From the NCBI RefSeq assembly GCF_009870125.1, contig NC_046680.1, positions 5,518,001 through 5,582,000 on the forward strand: a stretch of DNA of 64,000 bases, read 5' to 3'. This document shows positions 53,901-64,000 of this stretch, in pieces. Under the pieces are notes generated by a model. It made no database searches. It was not told the DNA's origin and saw only the letters and a list, made by a program, of their open reading frames with translations. Each line of letters starts with the position of its first letter. Position 1 is the first letter of the stretch. The stretch comes from Drosophila pseudoobscura (taxonomy: Eukaryota > Arthropoda > Insecta > Diptera > Drosophilidae). A program made the translations under genes and the position numbers.

Positions 53901-56900
53901 CAGCCGGATGGAACGACGTTCTCGAGTCGCTGATGATCCAACCACCCGACTGCGATCCCTTTTTCAACCGGCAGACTAATGGCGACTGCGGCCACCCTTT
54001 GCTGGCCATTACTTACTTTACGAGCTTCATCATTATCAGCTACATGATTGTGATCAACATGTACATTGCCATCATTCTGGAGAACTTCAACCAGGCGCAC
54101 CAGGAAGAGGAGATTGGGATTGTCGAAGACGACTTAGAGATGTTTTACATACGCTGGTCCAAGTAGGTGTTTCCCCATTAGAGTAGCAGACGAACACCTC
54201 CAGAGCAGCCACAAGCTAGATTGGAGAGAGAGAGAGAGAGAGAGAGAGCGATGTTGGTTAATGGATTTGCAATTGATTTACTTTCAGATATGATCCACAT
54301 GCCACCCAGTTTATACACTTCTCGCAACTGTCCGATTTTATTGCCTCTCTCGATCCACCATTGGGCATCTCGAAGCCTAATAATGTCGCTCTAGTGTCAT
54401 TTAATCTGCCCATCTCTAAGGGTAATAAAATACACTGTCTCGATATTTTGCACGCGCTCGTGAAGCACGTGCTAGGTCATGTCGAGGAGACCGATAACTT
54501 CAAACAGTTGCAGGAACAAATGGATGTCAAGTTCAAGAAACAGTTTCCAACGCGCAAAGAATTGGAAATTGTTTCGTCGACGCGGATCTGGAAGCGCCAG
54601 GAAAAGGCGGCCAAGACCATACAGACCGGCTGGAAGGACTATTTGCGGTACTACATACTACACCACCAGTCCACAACCTAACTTTGAACACTTTTTACTT
54701 TTCCAATAATACGTAATACTCGTACGTATCTGCAAATGTATAACTCGCTGTGGTGTCTCTTCAACTTCACAGGCGCAAGAATGAAAAGGAGCGCTCCAAT
54801 TCCGGCGACAGTGCCACCCAAACCTCCAGCCCCGGCGGATGGCAATCGAAGCTCTCGGCTCTAAACTTTTTCCATCTGCAGGTGAGTCGCCATCCGATTT
54901 CTTACTATACTTATATAACTTTTCGAGTTCTTGCAGGTCAGTCGTCGGGGAACCGCCTGCTCCAGTCGTGCCTCATCGCGGAAGTCCTCGCGTGCCTCTG
55001 ATGGCTCCGATCTGAGTGAGCTGGCCGGGCCCTGGCTGAATCTGCCGCTGATGCTAGTCTCGGGGGCCGACGATGTCGTCAAGGATATCAAGCAGCAAAG
55101 CGACGATATGGGCAAACGGTAGTTATCTCCAGGTCCACCCTCTTACACCCAGCAAAACACACACACACACACACACACACATACTCCATCCACACACAGA
55201 CACACGTACACACTCACCCATACAAAGACACTCCATATATATGTGTATGTGTATCCATGGCTGCGATGAATTTGAAATGCAATTTTTAGACGAATACGAA
55301 ATCGAAAGGCTTTCCATGCTCATGCCGCCTTCAAACCATGCAACCAGATAACCAAAAAACCAAAAAACCAAAAAACCAAATAACCAGACAACATACCAGT
55401 CGATCCATGCTCGATAAATTTAATGTTTTGTGTGTCCACAGTGTACCTATATGAACTTAAGCCCTATTTCTAGCATATCCTCTTGTATCTCCCTAAACTA
55501 TGAGTCCCTGCTCGCAGATATGGTCACAGCGGTTCTCAGAAGTGACTCCCAGCCTAGTGGCTTGAATTACCTAGGTAAAGGCTCAATCACTCCTATCCAA
55601 TCCTATAACAGCTGCTTAGCTTAGCTAGCCAAACCCATAAACCTACAGTCTTAAAAACAGAAAAAACAACAATCAGAAAACAGATCAAATCAACCAAATG
55701 CAATAAGCAAACTTACAAACTTCGTTTTTAGTTCTCGTCTATAACTCACTCATATTTGTTGTATACTCTGCTATATTAAGTAAATGTATATGTATTCCAT
55801 ATTGATTCCACCATTCAGTACTCGTACCAGTCGACTGCTCAAAAATGTATCTTATCTAGTTTCTAGTTACCATCCAAACTCGCTCCTAAAAACTCAACTT
55901 AACTCAACTCAAGCTCAATTCAGATCATTAAAGCGAACGCAAAGCTCTGTCAAATACTCATTTGCCGTCTAAAACGCCCTCTCTCTACAACAACTATTCA
56001 ACAATTTTCCAAAAAACTATCTGAACAACAACTTATTGCAGCTCTAATAATAAATTTGAGTATATGTATTATTCAATTATTCAAGTAGTGGCCTTACCGG
56101 AATTCGTTGAACTTGTATATCCACTCCCACCTCCGACTACACCCGACTCCGACTCTCTATGGCATCGAGAATGCGCAATTTGAGTTGATTTTTATTGGTT
56201 GCCTGCCCTTAAATAGATAGTTTTTCGTTTATTTTTGCAAAAGATTTTCTGTAGATTTCATTGTAGCAGCATTTATACGTACAACCATCCAAACTCACCA
56301 GGTAAATTGGAATTATGGAGCTCTGAAAACCCGTAGAATCCCATCCAAGCTCATGCATAGCGATGTACAGCTTATCAACTATTTTCTCCTATGTAATATC
56401 GTCGAAAAATTGCAGAAAAGTTTCTACGAAACAAAGGCTCTTGATCTATAGCTACTATAAGTAATCGAATAATCTAATCTACCCACAACCGAGCATTCTA
56501 CACACATTTTCTCAAATCTCAACATCCACATCCAAATCGAATCCAGATCAAATGACCAATTACTCATGTTTATGATTGTTACTATTACTGCTATTTCAAC
56601 TACTTAACTATTACTATTATTAGCGGTAGCATATTTGTGGAAGCGCCTAGAGCAAGTCGTCGCCGAAGCTTTTATAATTTCTTTTTGCGTCATCAGGATG
56701 CTGTCGATGACAGCTTAACCTCACCTTCAGTACATAGAAAAAGTAATTATTGACAAGTGCCTTATCACCCACCTATCCACTCAGTCAGTTAAATCATTCA
56801 CCACGTTTGCTATTTGTAAATACTCCCTGTACATAGCCACCGAAACCACTGAAACGACAGCACCTTGAACCAACGAACCAACCACTGCACCTCAATCTTA

Positions 56901-58078
56901 ACCTGAATCTAAGCATCAATCAAGATCATATCCATATGGCTTCTACTTCTCATTGTGATGCATTTCATTGAAACCAATCTGTGAACTCTCGCTCTCTACC
57001 GATAATTATGAGTTTTTCTTCATTCTCTATATATGTATACTCTCTCTCTCTCTCCGACATATGTTACTCTTTATCCGTATCCGTAACTGTAATTGTATCT
57101 GTATTTGACCTATCCACACAACCTATTTTGTATTATTCTGTGCGTTGTGCCCACCACAATTGTCAACCACTAATGCGTGCATTTCACCCACAACAGCTGC
57201 TATAAATCCCACGACCAACACTACCACCTCAGCCTCTGTCTCCGTCAGCGCCTCTGGTGCGGCCTCCGCCACCGCCACTGCGACAGCAGCATCCGCCTCC
57301 GACAGCGACAGACAACAGGTGGTGGGGGGGCCGGTTAACTCACGTAAGCGCGCCTCTAGTTTCATACGAAAGAAACCCCCCCTTGAAAGAGGTCTGTCAG
57401 CACAAAGCGCTTTAAGAGTTAACAAGAACGCTTTTGTCTGTATGTGTAATTTGTACTTGAGACTCCCTCCACGAGAGCAAACCCCACTAAAGTCATCTTT
57501 GTTTTGACAAACTTTCAGCGGAGGGACCTGCCCCCGAGGTGATCGTAACCCGGCCATCGCCGGATCAACAGACGCATCCGCACATGCATGCCCTCGGCCT
57601 GCGGCCGGACAATGCTACACTAGTCCATGTGCTGGTGCACCGCGAGAGCGAAGAGTACAAGGAGGAAGACGAGGGTAGCCTCTCCTCAACGGGCAATGGC
57701 AATGGCAATGGGCACGATAAGCCCAAGCCGCCGCAGATTCGCATCAGCACGGGTTCGTCGGAGAGCCCCATGGACACGTCCCTGATGCCTACCGTGCAGA
57801 TAATGGTGGACAGTCCCAAGGAGCCGCCACGCGGCGACTTCAGTACGGAATTGGCTGCTACATCCACAGCCGTAACGATCGGTGTGGAGGTGGACCCATC
57901 TCCCATCGATGTGAATGTGCAGGGGGACACATCGCAGGTGTTCTACGACTACAATCCCGACAAAGCCACTGGCAACGAAATTGTCGAGATGGACACACTC
58001 GACGAGGATGAGGAGCAGACAGCAGCTGAAAGGGGAATTGAAGCTGAAGCACTTCCAGCCGAGGACCAACAGAGATGA
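30799..58078 (+). CDS. NaCP60E: NaCP60E, DSC1-type four-domain voltage-gated cation channel
   Basis: Plasma-membrane voltage-gated channel related to para but of the DSC1/BSC1 branch. 27 exons, every phase checked, about 2,828 residues: 30799-30835, 37587-37798, 43375-43583, 43651-44061, 44130-44349, 44414-44548, 44613-45348, 45414-45628, 45683-45853, 45918-46111, 46174-46276, 46338-46466, 47813-48052, 48113-50250, 50325-50652, 50718-50818, 51433-51607, 51719-52015, 52333-52487, 53278-53411, 53493-54162, 54288-54647, 54773-54881, 54937-55118, 56624-56742, 57197-57343, 57519-58078. Domains I-IV each have an S4 such as [15 protein letters not shown] and [19 protein letters not shown]. The pore ring reads D (LDYWEN), E (CGEW), E (TFEGW), A (TSAGW). 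The inactivation linker has MFL in place of IFM/MFM. The II-III linker is very long. An IQ-like helix ([13 protein letters not shown]) precedes a low-complexity tail. Confidence 0.94.
31870..32970. repeat. Diverged tandem blocks in NaCP60E intron 1
   Basis: At least three related blocks repeat a set of landmarks in order: GCAGTTTACCTTG-type sequence (31880 and 32505), GAGCATAATTG or GTGCATAATTG (31964, 32250, 32610), CTGCAGTCC-type, a CATTGAACTTGTNCAAAG or related segment (32050, 32330, 32713), and TAGATGCAACTGG-like sequence (32120, 32398, 32785). Units are about 280-390 bp and diverged. No mobile-element family was recognised. Confidence 0.55.
34817..34823 (+). promoter_or_regulatory. TATA box of the glycine-rich gene
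   Basis: TATAAAA about 112 bp upstream of the start codon, followed about 30 bp later by a CCAGTCACAT-like initiator region near 34853. Spacing and strong TATA are typical of highly expressed fly cuticle or secreted-protein genes. Confidence 0.6.
34929..36077 (+). CDS. Glycine-rich secreted protein with GYSSGG repeats, nested in NaCP60E intron 1
   Basis: Two exons: 34929-34946 (six codons, MAACFI) and 35025-36077 (TAG), 356 residues. The splice completes a signal peptide, [19 protein letters not shown], with cleavage likely before KPSFG. The mature protein starts [13 protein letters not shown]. It has three copies of a Gly8[12 protein letters not shown] unit, then long arrays of [11 protein letters not shown], with recurring Ala-Ile clusters of the type [13 protein letters not shown] that break the glycine runs. 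Composition matches structural extracellular or cuticle/chorion-like proteins; resilin-like elasticity is possible but not shown. It has its own TATA box and poly(A) signal, and lies on the same strand as the host gene. No specific gene name is recognised. Confidence 0.85.
36269..36274 (+). terminator. Poly(A) signal of the glycine-rich gene
   Basis: AATAAA about 190 bp after the TAG stop, followed by a GTTAGTGTAATAAT stretch. It lies between this gene and the convergent Tpc2 gene, whose stop codon is at 36405. Confidence 0.6.
36405..37415 (-). CDS. Tpc2: Tpc2, mitochondrial thiamine pyrophosphate carrier (SLC25A19 family)
   Basis: Inner-mitochondrial-membrane carrier importing thiamine pyrophosphate. 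A single 336-residue uninterrupted frame; the ATG at 37415 opens [21 protein letters not shown] just before the first helix. It has the three tandem carrier repeats, each with the family signature: [19 protein letters not shown] and PADLMKKRM, with matching glycine-rich second parts ([27 protein letters not shown]). The length is normal for the family. The C-terminus is Lys/Glu/Ala-rich. It lies inside intron 1 of NaCP60E on the opposite strand, about 170 bp from NaCP60E exon 2, and converges on the glycine-rich gene. Tpc2 rather than Tpc1 is inferred from its location near NaCP60E. Confidence 0.9.
   Translation of the reverse strand: MPDNTPLVQLLQALGGGVAGGLTRTLVQPFDVIKIRFQMQVEPVGKHGYESKYQGLLHAFRSIYKEEGLRGIWRGHNSGQVLSITYAVVQFWSYEQLRVKAHKMPFFDDRPLLLYFVCGGLAGCLGTVAAQPFDVIRTQVVAADPTSKRSRMSSLRGVHFVHSTEGLRGLSRGLVFTLAQIFPLVGANFLIYKYLNALVLFIVKKSNPDHNIPGPCLFVNGALAGVSSKLLVYPADLMKKRMQLHGFHQDRQTFGRNPICPTAKQCFMTTLKGEGISGFYKGVSPTLLKSGLSSAFYFTFYDYINRYVIHPMQDREEQRLKEEKAKSAAPKKAGWT
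37799..40441. other. NaCP60E intron 2, left part
   Basis: Non-coding on inspection of both strands. Open frames of 80-130 codons lack domains or splice support. CATGC-, CACA- and GGGCT-type low-complexity patches are present. No RNA gene was recognised. Confidence 0.4.
40442..40635 (-). CDS. RpL41: RpL41, ribosomal protein eL41 (25 residues)
   Basis: Smallest ribosomal protein, at the large-subunit interface. Two exons on the minus strand: 40635-40624 encodes MRAK, then a 116-bp intron (gtaata ... ttttcag), then 40507-40442 encodes [14 protein letters not shown] followed by KMRARSK and TAG. The 25-residue product matches the near-invariant eL41 sequence exactly in length and composition (mostly Arg and Lys). 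It is too short for routine gene calling. Upstream, TTCTTTCG with the start at about 40672 resembles the TCT/polypyrimidine initiator of ribosomal protein genes and would give a 5'UTR of about 37 nt. It is nested in intron 2 of NaCP60E on the opposite strand, next to the tandem DINE-like repeats. Confidence 0.95.
40672..41036 (-). promoter_or_regulatory. RpL41 upstream region with duplicated DRE-containing block
   Basis: Two related blocks, 40715-40797 and 40979-41036, each contain CTCTGACAG, CGAATATCG, ATC(C)AAGGTTGA and a DREF-type TATCGATA (40786-40793 and 41025-41032) in the same order. The first block has about 30 extra bases in the middle. DRE elements and a TCT start are known features of fly housekeeping and ribosomal protein promoters. 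A further CATCGATA lies near 40933. Confidence 0.55.
41155..43301 (+). mobile_element. Head-to-tail pair of DINE-1/SGM/ISY-like repeats
   Basis: Two copies, 41155-42216 and 42217-43301, each start ATACCCGATACTCAAAATGAG and end AACGTTCCCCCTCGTTTT, joined directly. Each has a GTCTGTCCGTC-type microsatellite (expanded at 42361-42416 in copy 2), three internal copies of a CCGCCCNCNCAAAGGACG-AAAATCTG motif, a TTTCTCGCTCTGTCTC block and a TCTGTCTCTCTCGCACGCAC block. Copy 2 lacks a short segment present at about 41380-41408. There is no transposase; the short frames are repeat sequence. The class is non-autonomous Helitron-like, as is typical of obscura-group flies. It sits in NaCP60E intron 2, 74 bp before exon 3. 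Confidence 0.88.
47424..47438 (+). other. Candidate 15-nt microexon of NaCP60E
   Basis: A 15-nt segment coding IFKKK, bounded by taaacag and gtaatt. It lies in the intron between exons ending at 46466 and starting at 47813, both phase 0, so inclusion would insert five residues (KKE-IFKKK-EVGEE) in frame at the start of the domain II-III linker. No transcript evidence. Confidence 0.3.
50932..50961 (+). repeat. (ACT)n microsatellite in a NaCP60E intron
   Basis: Ten uninterrupted ACT triplets in the intron before the domain III pore exon. Confidence 0.9.
52787..52860 (+). ncRNA. Strong hairpin in NaCP60E intron after the inactivation-gate exon
   Basis: GCATTTTTGAT (52787-52797) pairs perfectly with ATCAAAAATGC (52850-52860). 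Immediately inside, GGTGTTTG (52807-52814) pairs with CAAACACC (52842-52849), leaving a bulge on the left. CATCAC at 52798-52803 could alternatively pair with GTGATG at 52826-52831. This is 19 paired bases with few interruptions, unusual for the surrounding AT-rich intron. It may act in splicing or as an A-to-I editing structure; the function is inferred. Confidence 0.4.
54223..54249 (+). repeat. (GA)n microsatellite in a NaCP60E intron
   Basis: About 27 bp of alternating G and A in the short intron between exons ending at 54162 and starting at 54288. Confidence 0.9.
55156..55181 (+). repeat. (CA)n microsatellite in a NaCP60E intron
   Basis: About 26 bp of CA repeat just after the alternative stop at 55122. 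Confidence 0.9.
55518..55574 (+). other. Candidate 57-nt alternative exon of NaCP60E
   Basis: Bounded by ctcgcag and gtaaag; 57 nt is a multiple of three. In the phase set by the preceding exon (ending at 55118) it meets TGA after nine codons (YGHSGSQK), so inclusion would truncate the tail. It is open in another phase. May be a decoy. Confidence 0.2.
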
Positions 58079-58342
58079 CCTTCGGTCAACAGTCGGCAGC
58101 AGGATTCCAGCAGCAGCAGCAGCAGTAGTAGCACCAGCAGCAGGATCAGTGCCTGCTGCTCGTCAACATCAACATCCTCGGCTGTCGCTGGCCGGCGTCC
58201 AAGTTGACAACCTCCGACCTGAGCGCAAATCCGATGCCGATTCCTGTGTGCATTTGTCTCAGAACTCGTAGTTTCTTAGGCTTAGGCTTAGGCATAGGCG
58301 GGGTCGGGGTACCCCTTTGTTATCGTAGTCGATTACATATAT

Positions 58343-58383
<41 letters not shown>

Positions 58384-61300
58384 CATACTAGTCGCTTTAT
58401 ACGATATATACACATATACATATACGGAACTATCCAAATTTATATACAATATCAATCTACGCTGGCCAGGAGATGGTGGAGGTGGAGAAGAAATCAATAT
58501 TAAACTCTGTGTTAACAAAAACGTGCATTAAACAAACCGTACATTGTGTACACGTATCGCGAATCAAAACATAACAAAAAAAAAGAAAAGATTCGGAATA
58601 AGAATCAGAATCATAGAATAACTATCACAATCAGAATACGAATCGGTATCGGAGAAAAGTGCAGAACATATGTCAATAGCTTACCGGCCGTTCGGTTCCA
58701 TGTTGTAGTCATATCGAGGTATTTCTTGGATATTTTCGAAGGTTGTTTTTGAACTATACAATACGATACAAAGAGATTGGCATTGCATGCATGCTCGAGC
58801 ATTCAATACACCCATTTATACATACATGCATATGTAACTATGCATATGTGTAACTATCGCGGTCAGATCTAGGCTCATGACAGTAGATTTGATTTTTTTC
58901 TCAACTATCGATACATATGAATATATTTTGTACATATGCCAAAAGAAGTATTTTAAACTAATGAGCTAATACTATACTTATAGATATACTTTACATAGCG
59001 TCTGCCGTACGGTACCAGGTCTTAGCATACGTACATACATATGTATTACATTAGTTAGTGCAAATTTAATAAAATATTTATAAAGGTTTTTCGTTACGAC
59101 TACGATACCGCATACAATTACCGATTACCAATACGATTACGATAGCGCTAGCGCTAGCGATACCGATAAGCGATTATTATTCATTACCGATTGTTCGAAG
59201 TACAAAAGCGAAGTATTAGTAGTTTTGATTATCATGTATTGTACATATGAGTATTTGGATATCCACACCCTCAACTTACCCGTACATACATATGTCTCTC
59301 TATCCATCTCTCTTCTTCAGCATCCTTCAGTAATAACTTAAGTCGAAGAACAATGTCAAGTGAATCTAATATTAAACCCAATCCAATCGGGAAATAATAT
59401 ACTATCCAGAAGATAGCACTAGAATCGAAGTCAAATCGTAATCGAACTAATCCAAACCAAACCAAACCAAACCAAATCGAAATCAATCAGCAATCAGCCA
59501 GATGAACCGCAGTCCTACCTAACGAATAACTTTTATTGTTGTGAACTAATGATTAGTTAATTTACTATATGATTTAGAGTAGCTTAAATCGAAACCAACT
59601 TGCAACAATTGTGGTCTCCTATGAAACAAAAGAACAAACCAGTAAGCTTCCACAAGAACTCTATTTTAACATAATGATTTACACTTTACAAACTATGTAC
59701 GTGACATCTTTGTACAACTTTGATAAGGGCTTGGCCCTGGGCCAAGTTTCCAAGAAACTTGTCGTGTTTTTGTTATATTTTAAGTGTTGTTCTCTCGCTC
59801 TTAAGTCGTCATTGTGATCGCATTAAGTTTACACATCGAACACGAGTTTTGCGGTATGATTATTATACATAGTACTATACGAGGAAAACCGAAACCGAAA
59901 TACACCAGCAGCCTCCAAAGCAGTGCACACTCCACTCGACTTTACTCTACTCTTACTCTTACTCTATTTTCGAAACCTAACAACAACAGACAATCAGACA
60001 GCGATTGATAGTAAATTGAAATTCTATGGTACCAACTAAATCGTTTTCTCCAAGAACAAACAAAATATCGTACACACAACAAATTAATTGTGATTTTAAC
60101 TGCAATTTTTACACACAAAAAACAACAAGAACAAGCAAAATGATACAAAAACAAAAAAAAAACCAAACTAAAATCGTAATTTTTAATTAGAAATGTTAAC
60201 AGAGATAGATGAAATATGAAAATGTGAAAAACCAAAAGAAAAAACCGACACAAAAGCAAAAGCAAAAGCAAAACAAAACCAACAACAGACAGAAACCAAA
60301 CACTCGTCAATTAAGTGATATTTAATAATGGTACATTGCCTAACAGTTGCAAGGATTATATATTGTATGACATAGGATTTACAATATTTAGTACTCGTAT
60401 TCGATTGTACATAAACGATAAACGATAATGATTAACGGTAACGAAATAGCAATAGAACCTCTCATCCAATCATCAAAGAAAATGAAAACCCAAACAAAGA
60501 AGCTTTAATTTTAGTTATCTTTCAATAATAATCGCTTCAAACGATGTTTACGATTAGAGAGCGACGCGAGACGAGACGAGACGAGCCGAGCCGACGCAAT
60601 GATGCAATATGGGAGGTTTAATTTAGTCATAGAGTATAACGACAATAAAATGAATGAGGCATATTCAATTATATAGACATCGTTACCAAAACCGAAACCA
60701 ACTCAAATGAACAGAGATCAGGCCATACACACGCAGCAACGGAAAACGAATAATAATAATGATTTAAAAGTATAGATTTTACATTATCGACATTATCGAA
60801 TCGTACTCGTAATCGCAGTAGATAATGCTTTGCTCCCATTCAAGTCGATTCAAGAACCAATTCAACCGAGCAAAAGCAGAAACAGCATCAGAAATTGAAA
60901 CAGAACCGAGTCCTATGCATTTAAAGTTCATGGCAATGGCACCGCAGCAGCAGCGAGAACAGAAGCCCCTAGGGATTAGCCAATGGAGACGGATTAGGGG
61001 CTGATTACATATAGTACATACAGATATACCTATAGTTAGCAATACGGCTGGTTTGATTAGGCATGCCTTACAAAATACACGATTTTATTTATATATACAT
61101 ATTGTTGAGATTAAAGTACATATACATATATGGATGATGAGGTTGACGTTTCAGCGGATGGAAAAAGGACAGATAAAAGGGGAACAGTGAAACACAAAGA
61201 ACCAGCAATAAAGATAAATATTTAATACGTACAGAAAACGGTAAACCAAAGCTACAGCAGAAGGCGTACAATTGTTTAACATGCTCTGAGAACTAAGTCA

Positions 61301-62245
61301 ATTATTTTGATTTTCCACCTTATTGGTCGTTCTAGTCCTAGTCCAAAAACAGCAGCAGTAGCAGCTACGGCATAATAAAAGCAATTAAATATTACACTAC
61401 GAGTATTACAAACTAAAAGAGACAATGCATAGTTTTATAATAATTCCTATTCTAGCTTAGCTTAACCATTGCCTGCGCTCCACTCGCTCCCCATTCGCTC
61501 CCCACACGCTCCAACGGATCAAATCAAAATTTCCGCTTAATTCGTCTCTTTCAAAACGATAATTGGGCAGCAGAAAATTGTTAACAAATTATTGCCGCAT
61601 GGTTTGCATAAATTTCCATTTGGATTTCCATTGCCATTGCCATTGACTGCCTCGTTAGCTAGCCCCTTAGACCCATCAACTTTTGATTGATTTGATCCGC
61701 AACGCTACGCTCCTCAGCTTAGCCAAAGATTAATTTATAAACAAAAGATATACAAAAAGGGTAATAAAAGAGTAACGAACAAGATTAAGAACCATTAACC
61801 ATAATATGTGCGTAACCAACACACACATTTTGAACCGAATCATATCAAATGCAAAAAAACAAAACGAAAACAGAAAACAGAAAACCAATTAAAGATAATA
61901 AAACTATTATAACGAAAAGAAAAAGAAATGAAAATTCAAGAATGCATAAATCTAACATTTGCAATTACAAAATATTTACTCTGGTACAAAATGGTACATA
62001 CAGTAAAGATATTCGTTTATACAATATTTACTGTCTATATAACCATTATATACTACTTACTTACTGACAACAAATTATTAAGGGTTTTGTTCAATTTCAT
62101 TATTCGTATGTTAATAAAAACAATTTCAGACTAACTTAAGCTTACAGTCTGCTCTGAATACGGGTTAAATGCTAATGCTAATCAACTGATTATTACTCGT
62201 ACAATAAATACTATAGCTTAGAGCCATCCTGCGTCCCTGCCCTGG
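58079..62245. other. NaCP60E 3'UTR and convergent intergenic region before painless
   Basis: AT-rich and non-coding. A (TA)n run lies at about 58349-58379. AATAAA-type hexamers at about 59068 and 60644 are candidates for NaCP60E polyadenylation. A GCGCTAGCGCTAGC palindromic patch sits at about 59145. Short frames have no protein-like features. The right end should include the painless 3'UTR. Confidence 0.45.
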
Positions 62246-64000
62246 TCAAGTGCGCTCCTGTAGCACCTGCAGCAGATGGTCCAGTTTCTGTTCGATAAAC
62301 TGCAGATTCTCCAACTTGTGCTCGATGATCTGCAGTCGACGATCGCTTATCTGGTCCCGCTGGCGCCTCTGCTCAGTATTGGACTTTTGATCGATGAGGG
62401 CCAGGGCTAGCTTCACGGTCCGGCCATCGATCTGGGCGCACTTGCCGTTCATCACGGAGCAGCAGCAGGGCAGCAGCTTCACCGGTGGATCAAGCAGCTT
62501 CTTCTTCTGCGTGGCGCTCGTGGGCAGTGGCTGGAAGCTGGCTGGGCTCTTGCCATTCAGGGGCTGCAGCTCGAAGCCATCGCTCATGGGTATCAGCACC
62601 TTGTTACCGTCGTTGGGCAGCACTGAGATCTGGCGCAAAGTCAGGTAGTTGGGGTAGACGTTCATCAATCGCTGGCAGATGCTGCGGAAGGGTTCACTCC
62701 CCACAATAGCGTGTCCATCTCGGCCAGTGAGAACTTGCTCGTAGCGGGTCAGAAGATTGGTGCGGACAATGGCGCCGTTCAGTTCCGCCTGGGCCTTGAT
62801 GGCCTGTGGGAAAGGAGAAGGGAGAAAACAGTTGGATAAATCCGAGGAAGAAAAGGAAATATAAACCCACCTGAGTATCGCTGACAGCCAGACCATTCAG
62901 AAGATTGAACAGCACAATGGTCATGAAGAACACAAAGAGCAGGAAGATGAGGTAAGTGTAGACGCTGTCAAACTTTATGTCACCGGCATCAAATTCTCCC
63001 GTGAGCATCACAATCGTCTTGATGAGCGCCTCGATGGGCACGGAGAAGGTGTTGAAGTGACCATCATCTTCTCCCTTCTTTGCTGGCTCTGGCGTGCTGT
63101 CCTTCGGAGAGGAGGAATCCACCTGGGGCTTGCCAAACAGTATGTAGAAGCACAGACTAAACGTAAGCACAAAGATCGAGTAGAGAGCAAAGCTCTTGAT
63201 AAAGCTGCTGGAGACGGCGCGCAGCATGAGCATGTGCGTCGAAATTGAGAGTACTGGCAGGGAGCCAACCAGCAGGCAGAACTCCACGGACACCAGCAGA
63301 ATGGTGAAGACGGCCAGTATGCGCTGCGTCTCCTTGTCGTAGCTGGCTTCCATGCAGGTTAGGATCGACAAGACAATGAGAGCCACCTCCATCAGGTTCG
63401 TGATGGACCTGAAGTACAGCAGCGGCGACATGGCAAGCTGTATGACCTCTCGGATGATGAGATACACAATCCCTATCCAAGAGAACAGGCCGAAGAGGGC
63501 AGTCAGGGCCGTGTGGTCGCTTTCGTGGAACTTAAGGAGCGTATGCGTGATAATGGAGGCAGTGAAGAGAGAGTAAAGTAGAAAGTTCAGATAGAAGATC
63601 ACCGAGAGGCGGTGCCACTTGAGGAAGAGGAAACTCGAGATTAGCGGGTGCTGCAGCAGGTAACGCAGCTCCTTGGAATCGGCGATGTATGCGATTGGAG
63701 TCATCTCGTCCTCCAATTGGTGAGGATGGCCAATGCTCCGCCTGTCCGACTGCCCGGACTCTCGCTGGCGTCTCATCAGATTCTTGTAGTTGATGATGAT
63801 CTCGAAACTCTGGTCACCGGGCTTCTCCCCGTTGGTGGTGATGCAGGAATCGAAGTGCTCCTCCAGCACTTTCGGGTCCATCTCCTGTATGGGAAGATCT
63901 CCGAACGCGCTTCTCGCCCCGATGTACGCTCCCTGTCGTAGCAGCTCCTGTGCCACCTTTGTGTTGCGATACTTGACCGCATAGGAGAGTGGCACCAGGC
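62246..64000 (-). CDS. pain: painless, TRPA-family nociceptive cation channel (partial: 5' end beyond right edge)
   Basis: TRPA channel for noxious heat and mechanical stimuli in larval sensory neurons. Two exons visible on the minus strand: from the right edge (64000) to 62871, then 62803-62246 (stop at 62246-62248), with the intron 62804-62870 between AVSDTQ and AIKAQAEL. The visible part begins in the last ankyrin-type repeat (PLSYAVKYRNTKVAQELLRQ). Six transmembrane segments follow (from SSFLFLKWHRLSVIFY), with the pore region around IKTIVMLTGEFDAGD and S6 FMTIVLFNLLNGLAVSDTQ. The cytoplasmic C-terminus ends in a coiled-coil-like stretch (IIEHKLENLQFIEQKLDHLL). It is convergent with NaCP60E, an adjacency I recall from D. 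melanogaster 60E. Pyrexia is the alternative but fits the location less well. Confidence 0.93.

Noticed and set aside
59095..59175. GCGCTAGCGCTAGC and CGATTACC patches as a structured RNA
   Set aside because: Short palindromic simple sequence in a long AT-rich 3'UTR; no extended pairing visible.

Overview
The window is eukaryotic nuclear DNA from a fruit fly of the genus Drosophila. It has short GT-AG introns, long CAG/CTG-coded glutamine tracts, and proteins that match the fly genes Cirl, NKAIN, NaCP60E, Tpc2, RpL41 and painless almost end to end. The intact and truncated copies of a roughly 1.07 kb non-coding repeat look like the DINE-1/SGM/ISY class of Helitron-derived elements that is abundant in the obscura group. 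The repeat type and the Cirl sequence together make an obscura-group species (D. pseudoobscura, persimilis or miranda type) the best guess. The gene content points to Muller element C. No prokaryotic operon, CRISPR array or tRNA gene was seen.

Layout, left to right. Positions 1-7.6 kb: Cirl (latrophilin) on the minus strand, with its 3' end running off the left edge. 10.5-13.1 kb: a plus-strand NPDC1-like single-pass neuronal membrane protein, head-to-head with Cirl. 13.2-17.7 kb: 3'UTR, then intergenic DNA holding a truncated DINE-like repeat. 17.8-23.6 kb: NKAIN on the plus strand, a four-pass Na,K-ATPase-interacting protein with two alternative long terminal exons. 24.2-26.4 kb: a minus-strand ACE-family protein that has lost the zinc-binding motif (Ance-5-like). 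30.8-58.1 kb: NaCP60E (DSC1-type four-domain voltage-gated channel) on the plus strand, reconstructed here as 27 phase-consistent exons coding for about 2,828 residues. Its first intron contains a glycine-rich secreted protein gene (plus) and the thiamine pyrophosphate carrier Tpc2 (minus). Its second intron contains the 25-residue ribosomal protein gene RpL41 (minus) and a head-to-tail pair of the DINE-like repeat. 62.2-64.0 kb: the 3' part of painless (TRPA channel) on the minus strand, convergent with NaCP60E and running off the right edge.

Most genes encode neuronal or sensory membrane proteins: Cirl and painless are sensory receptors, NaCP60E tunes excitability, NKAIN is linked to the sodium pump, and the NPDC1-like protein is neuronal. 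There is no operon-like coordination. The nested genes are housekeeping (RpL41, Tpc2) or cuticle-like (glycine-rich) and have their own promoters. Noteworthy points are a retained intron in Cirl that keeps an open frame and would give a one-transmembrane receptor, two GC-AG introns and a candidate microexon in NaCP60E, a strong intronic hairpin near the NaCP60E inactivation-gate exon, a duplicated DRE-containing block upstream of RpL41, and a diverged tandem array in NaCP60E intron 1. No wholly new biological system was found. The candidates above are the places worth a second look.
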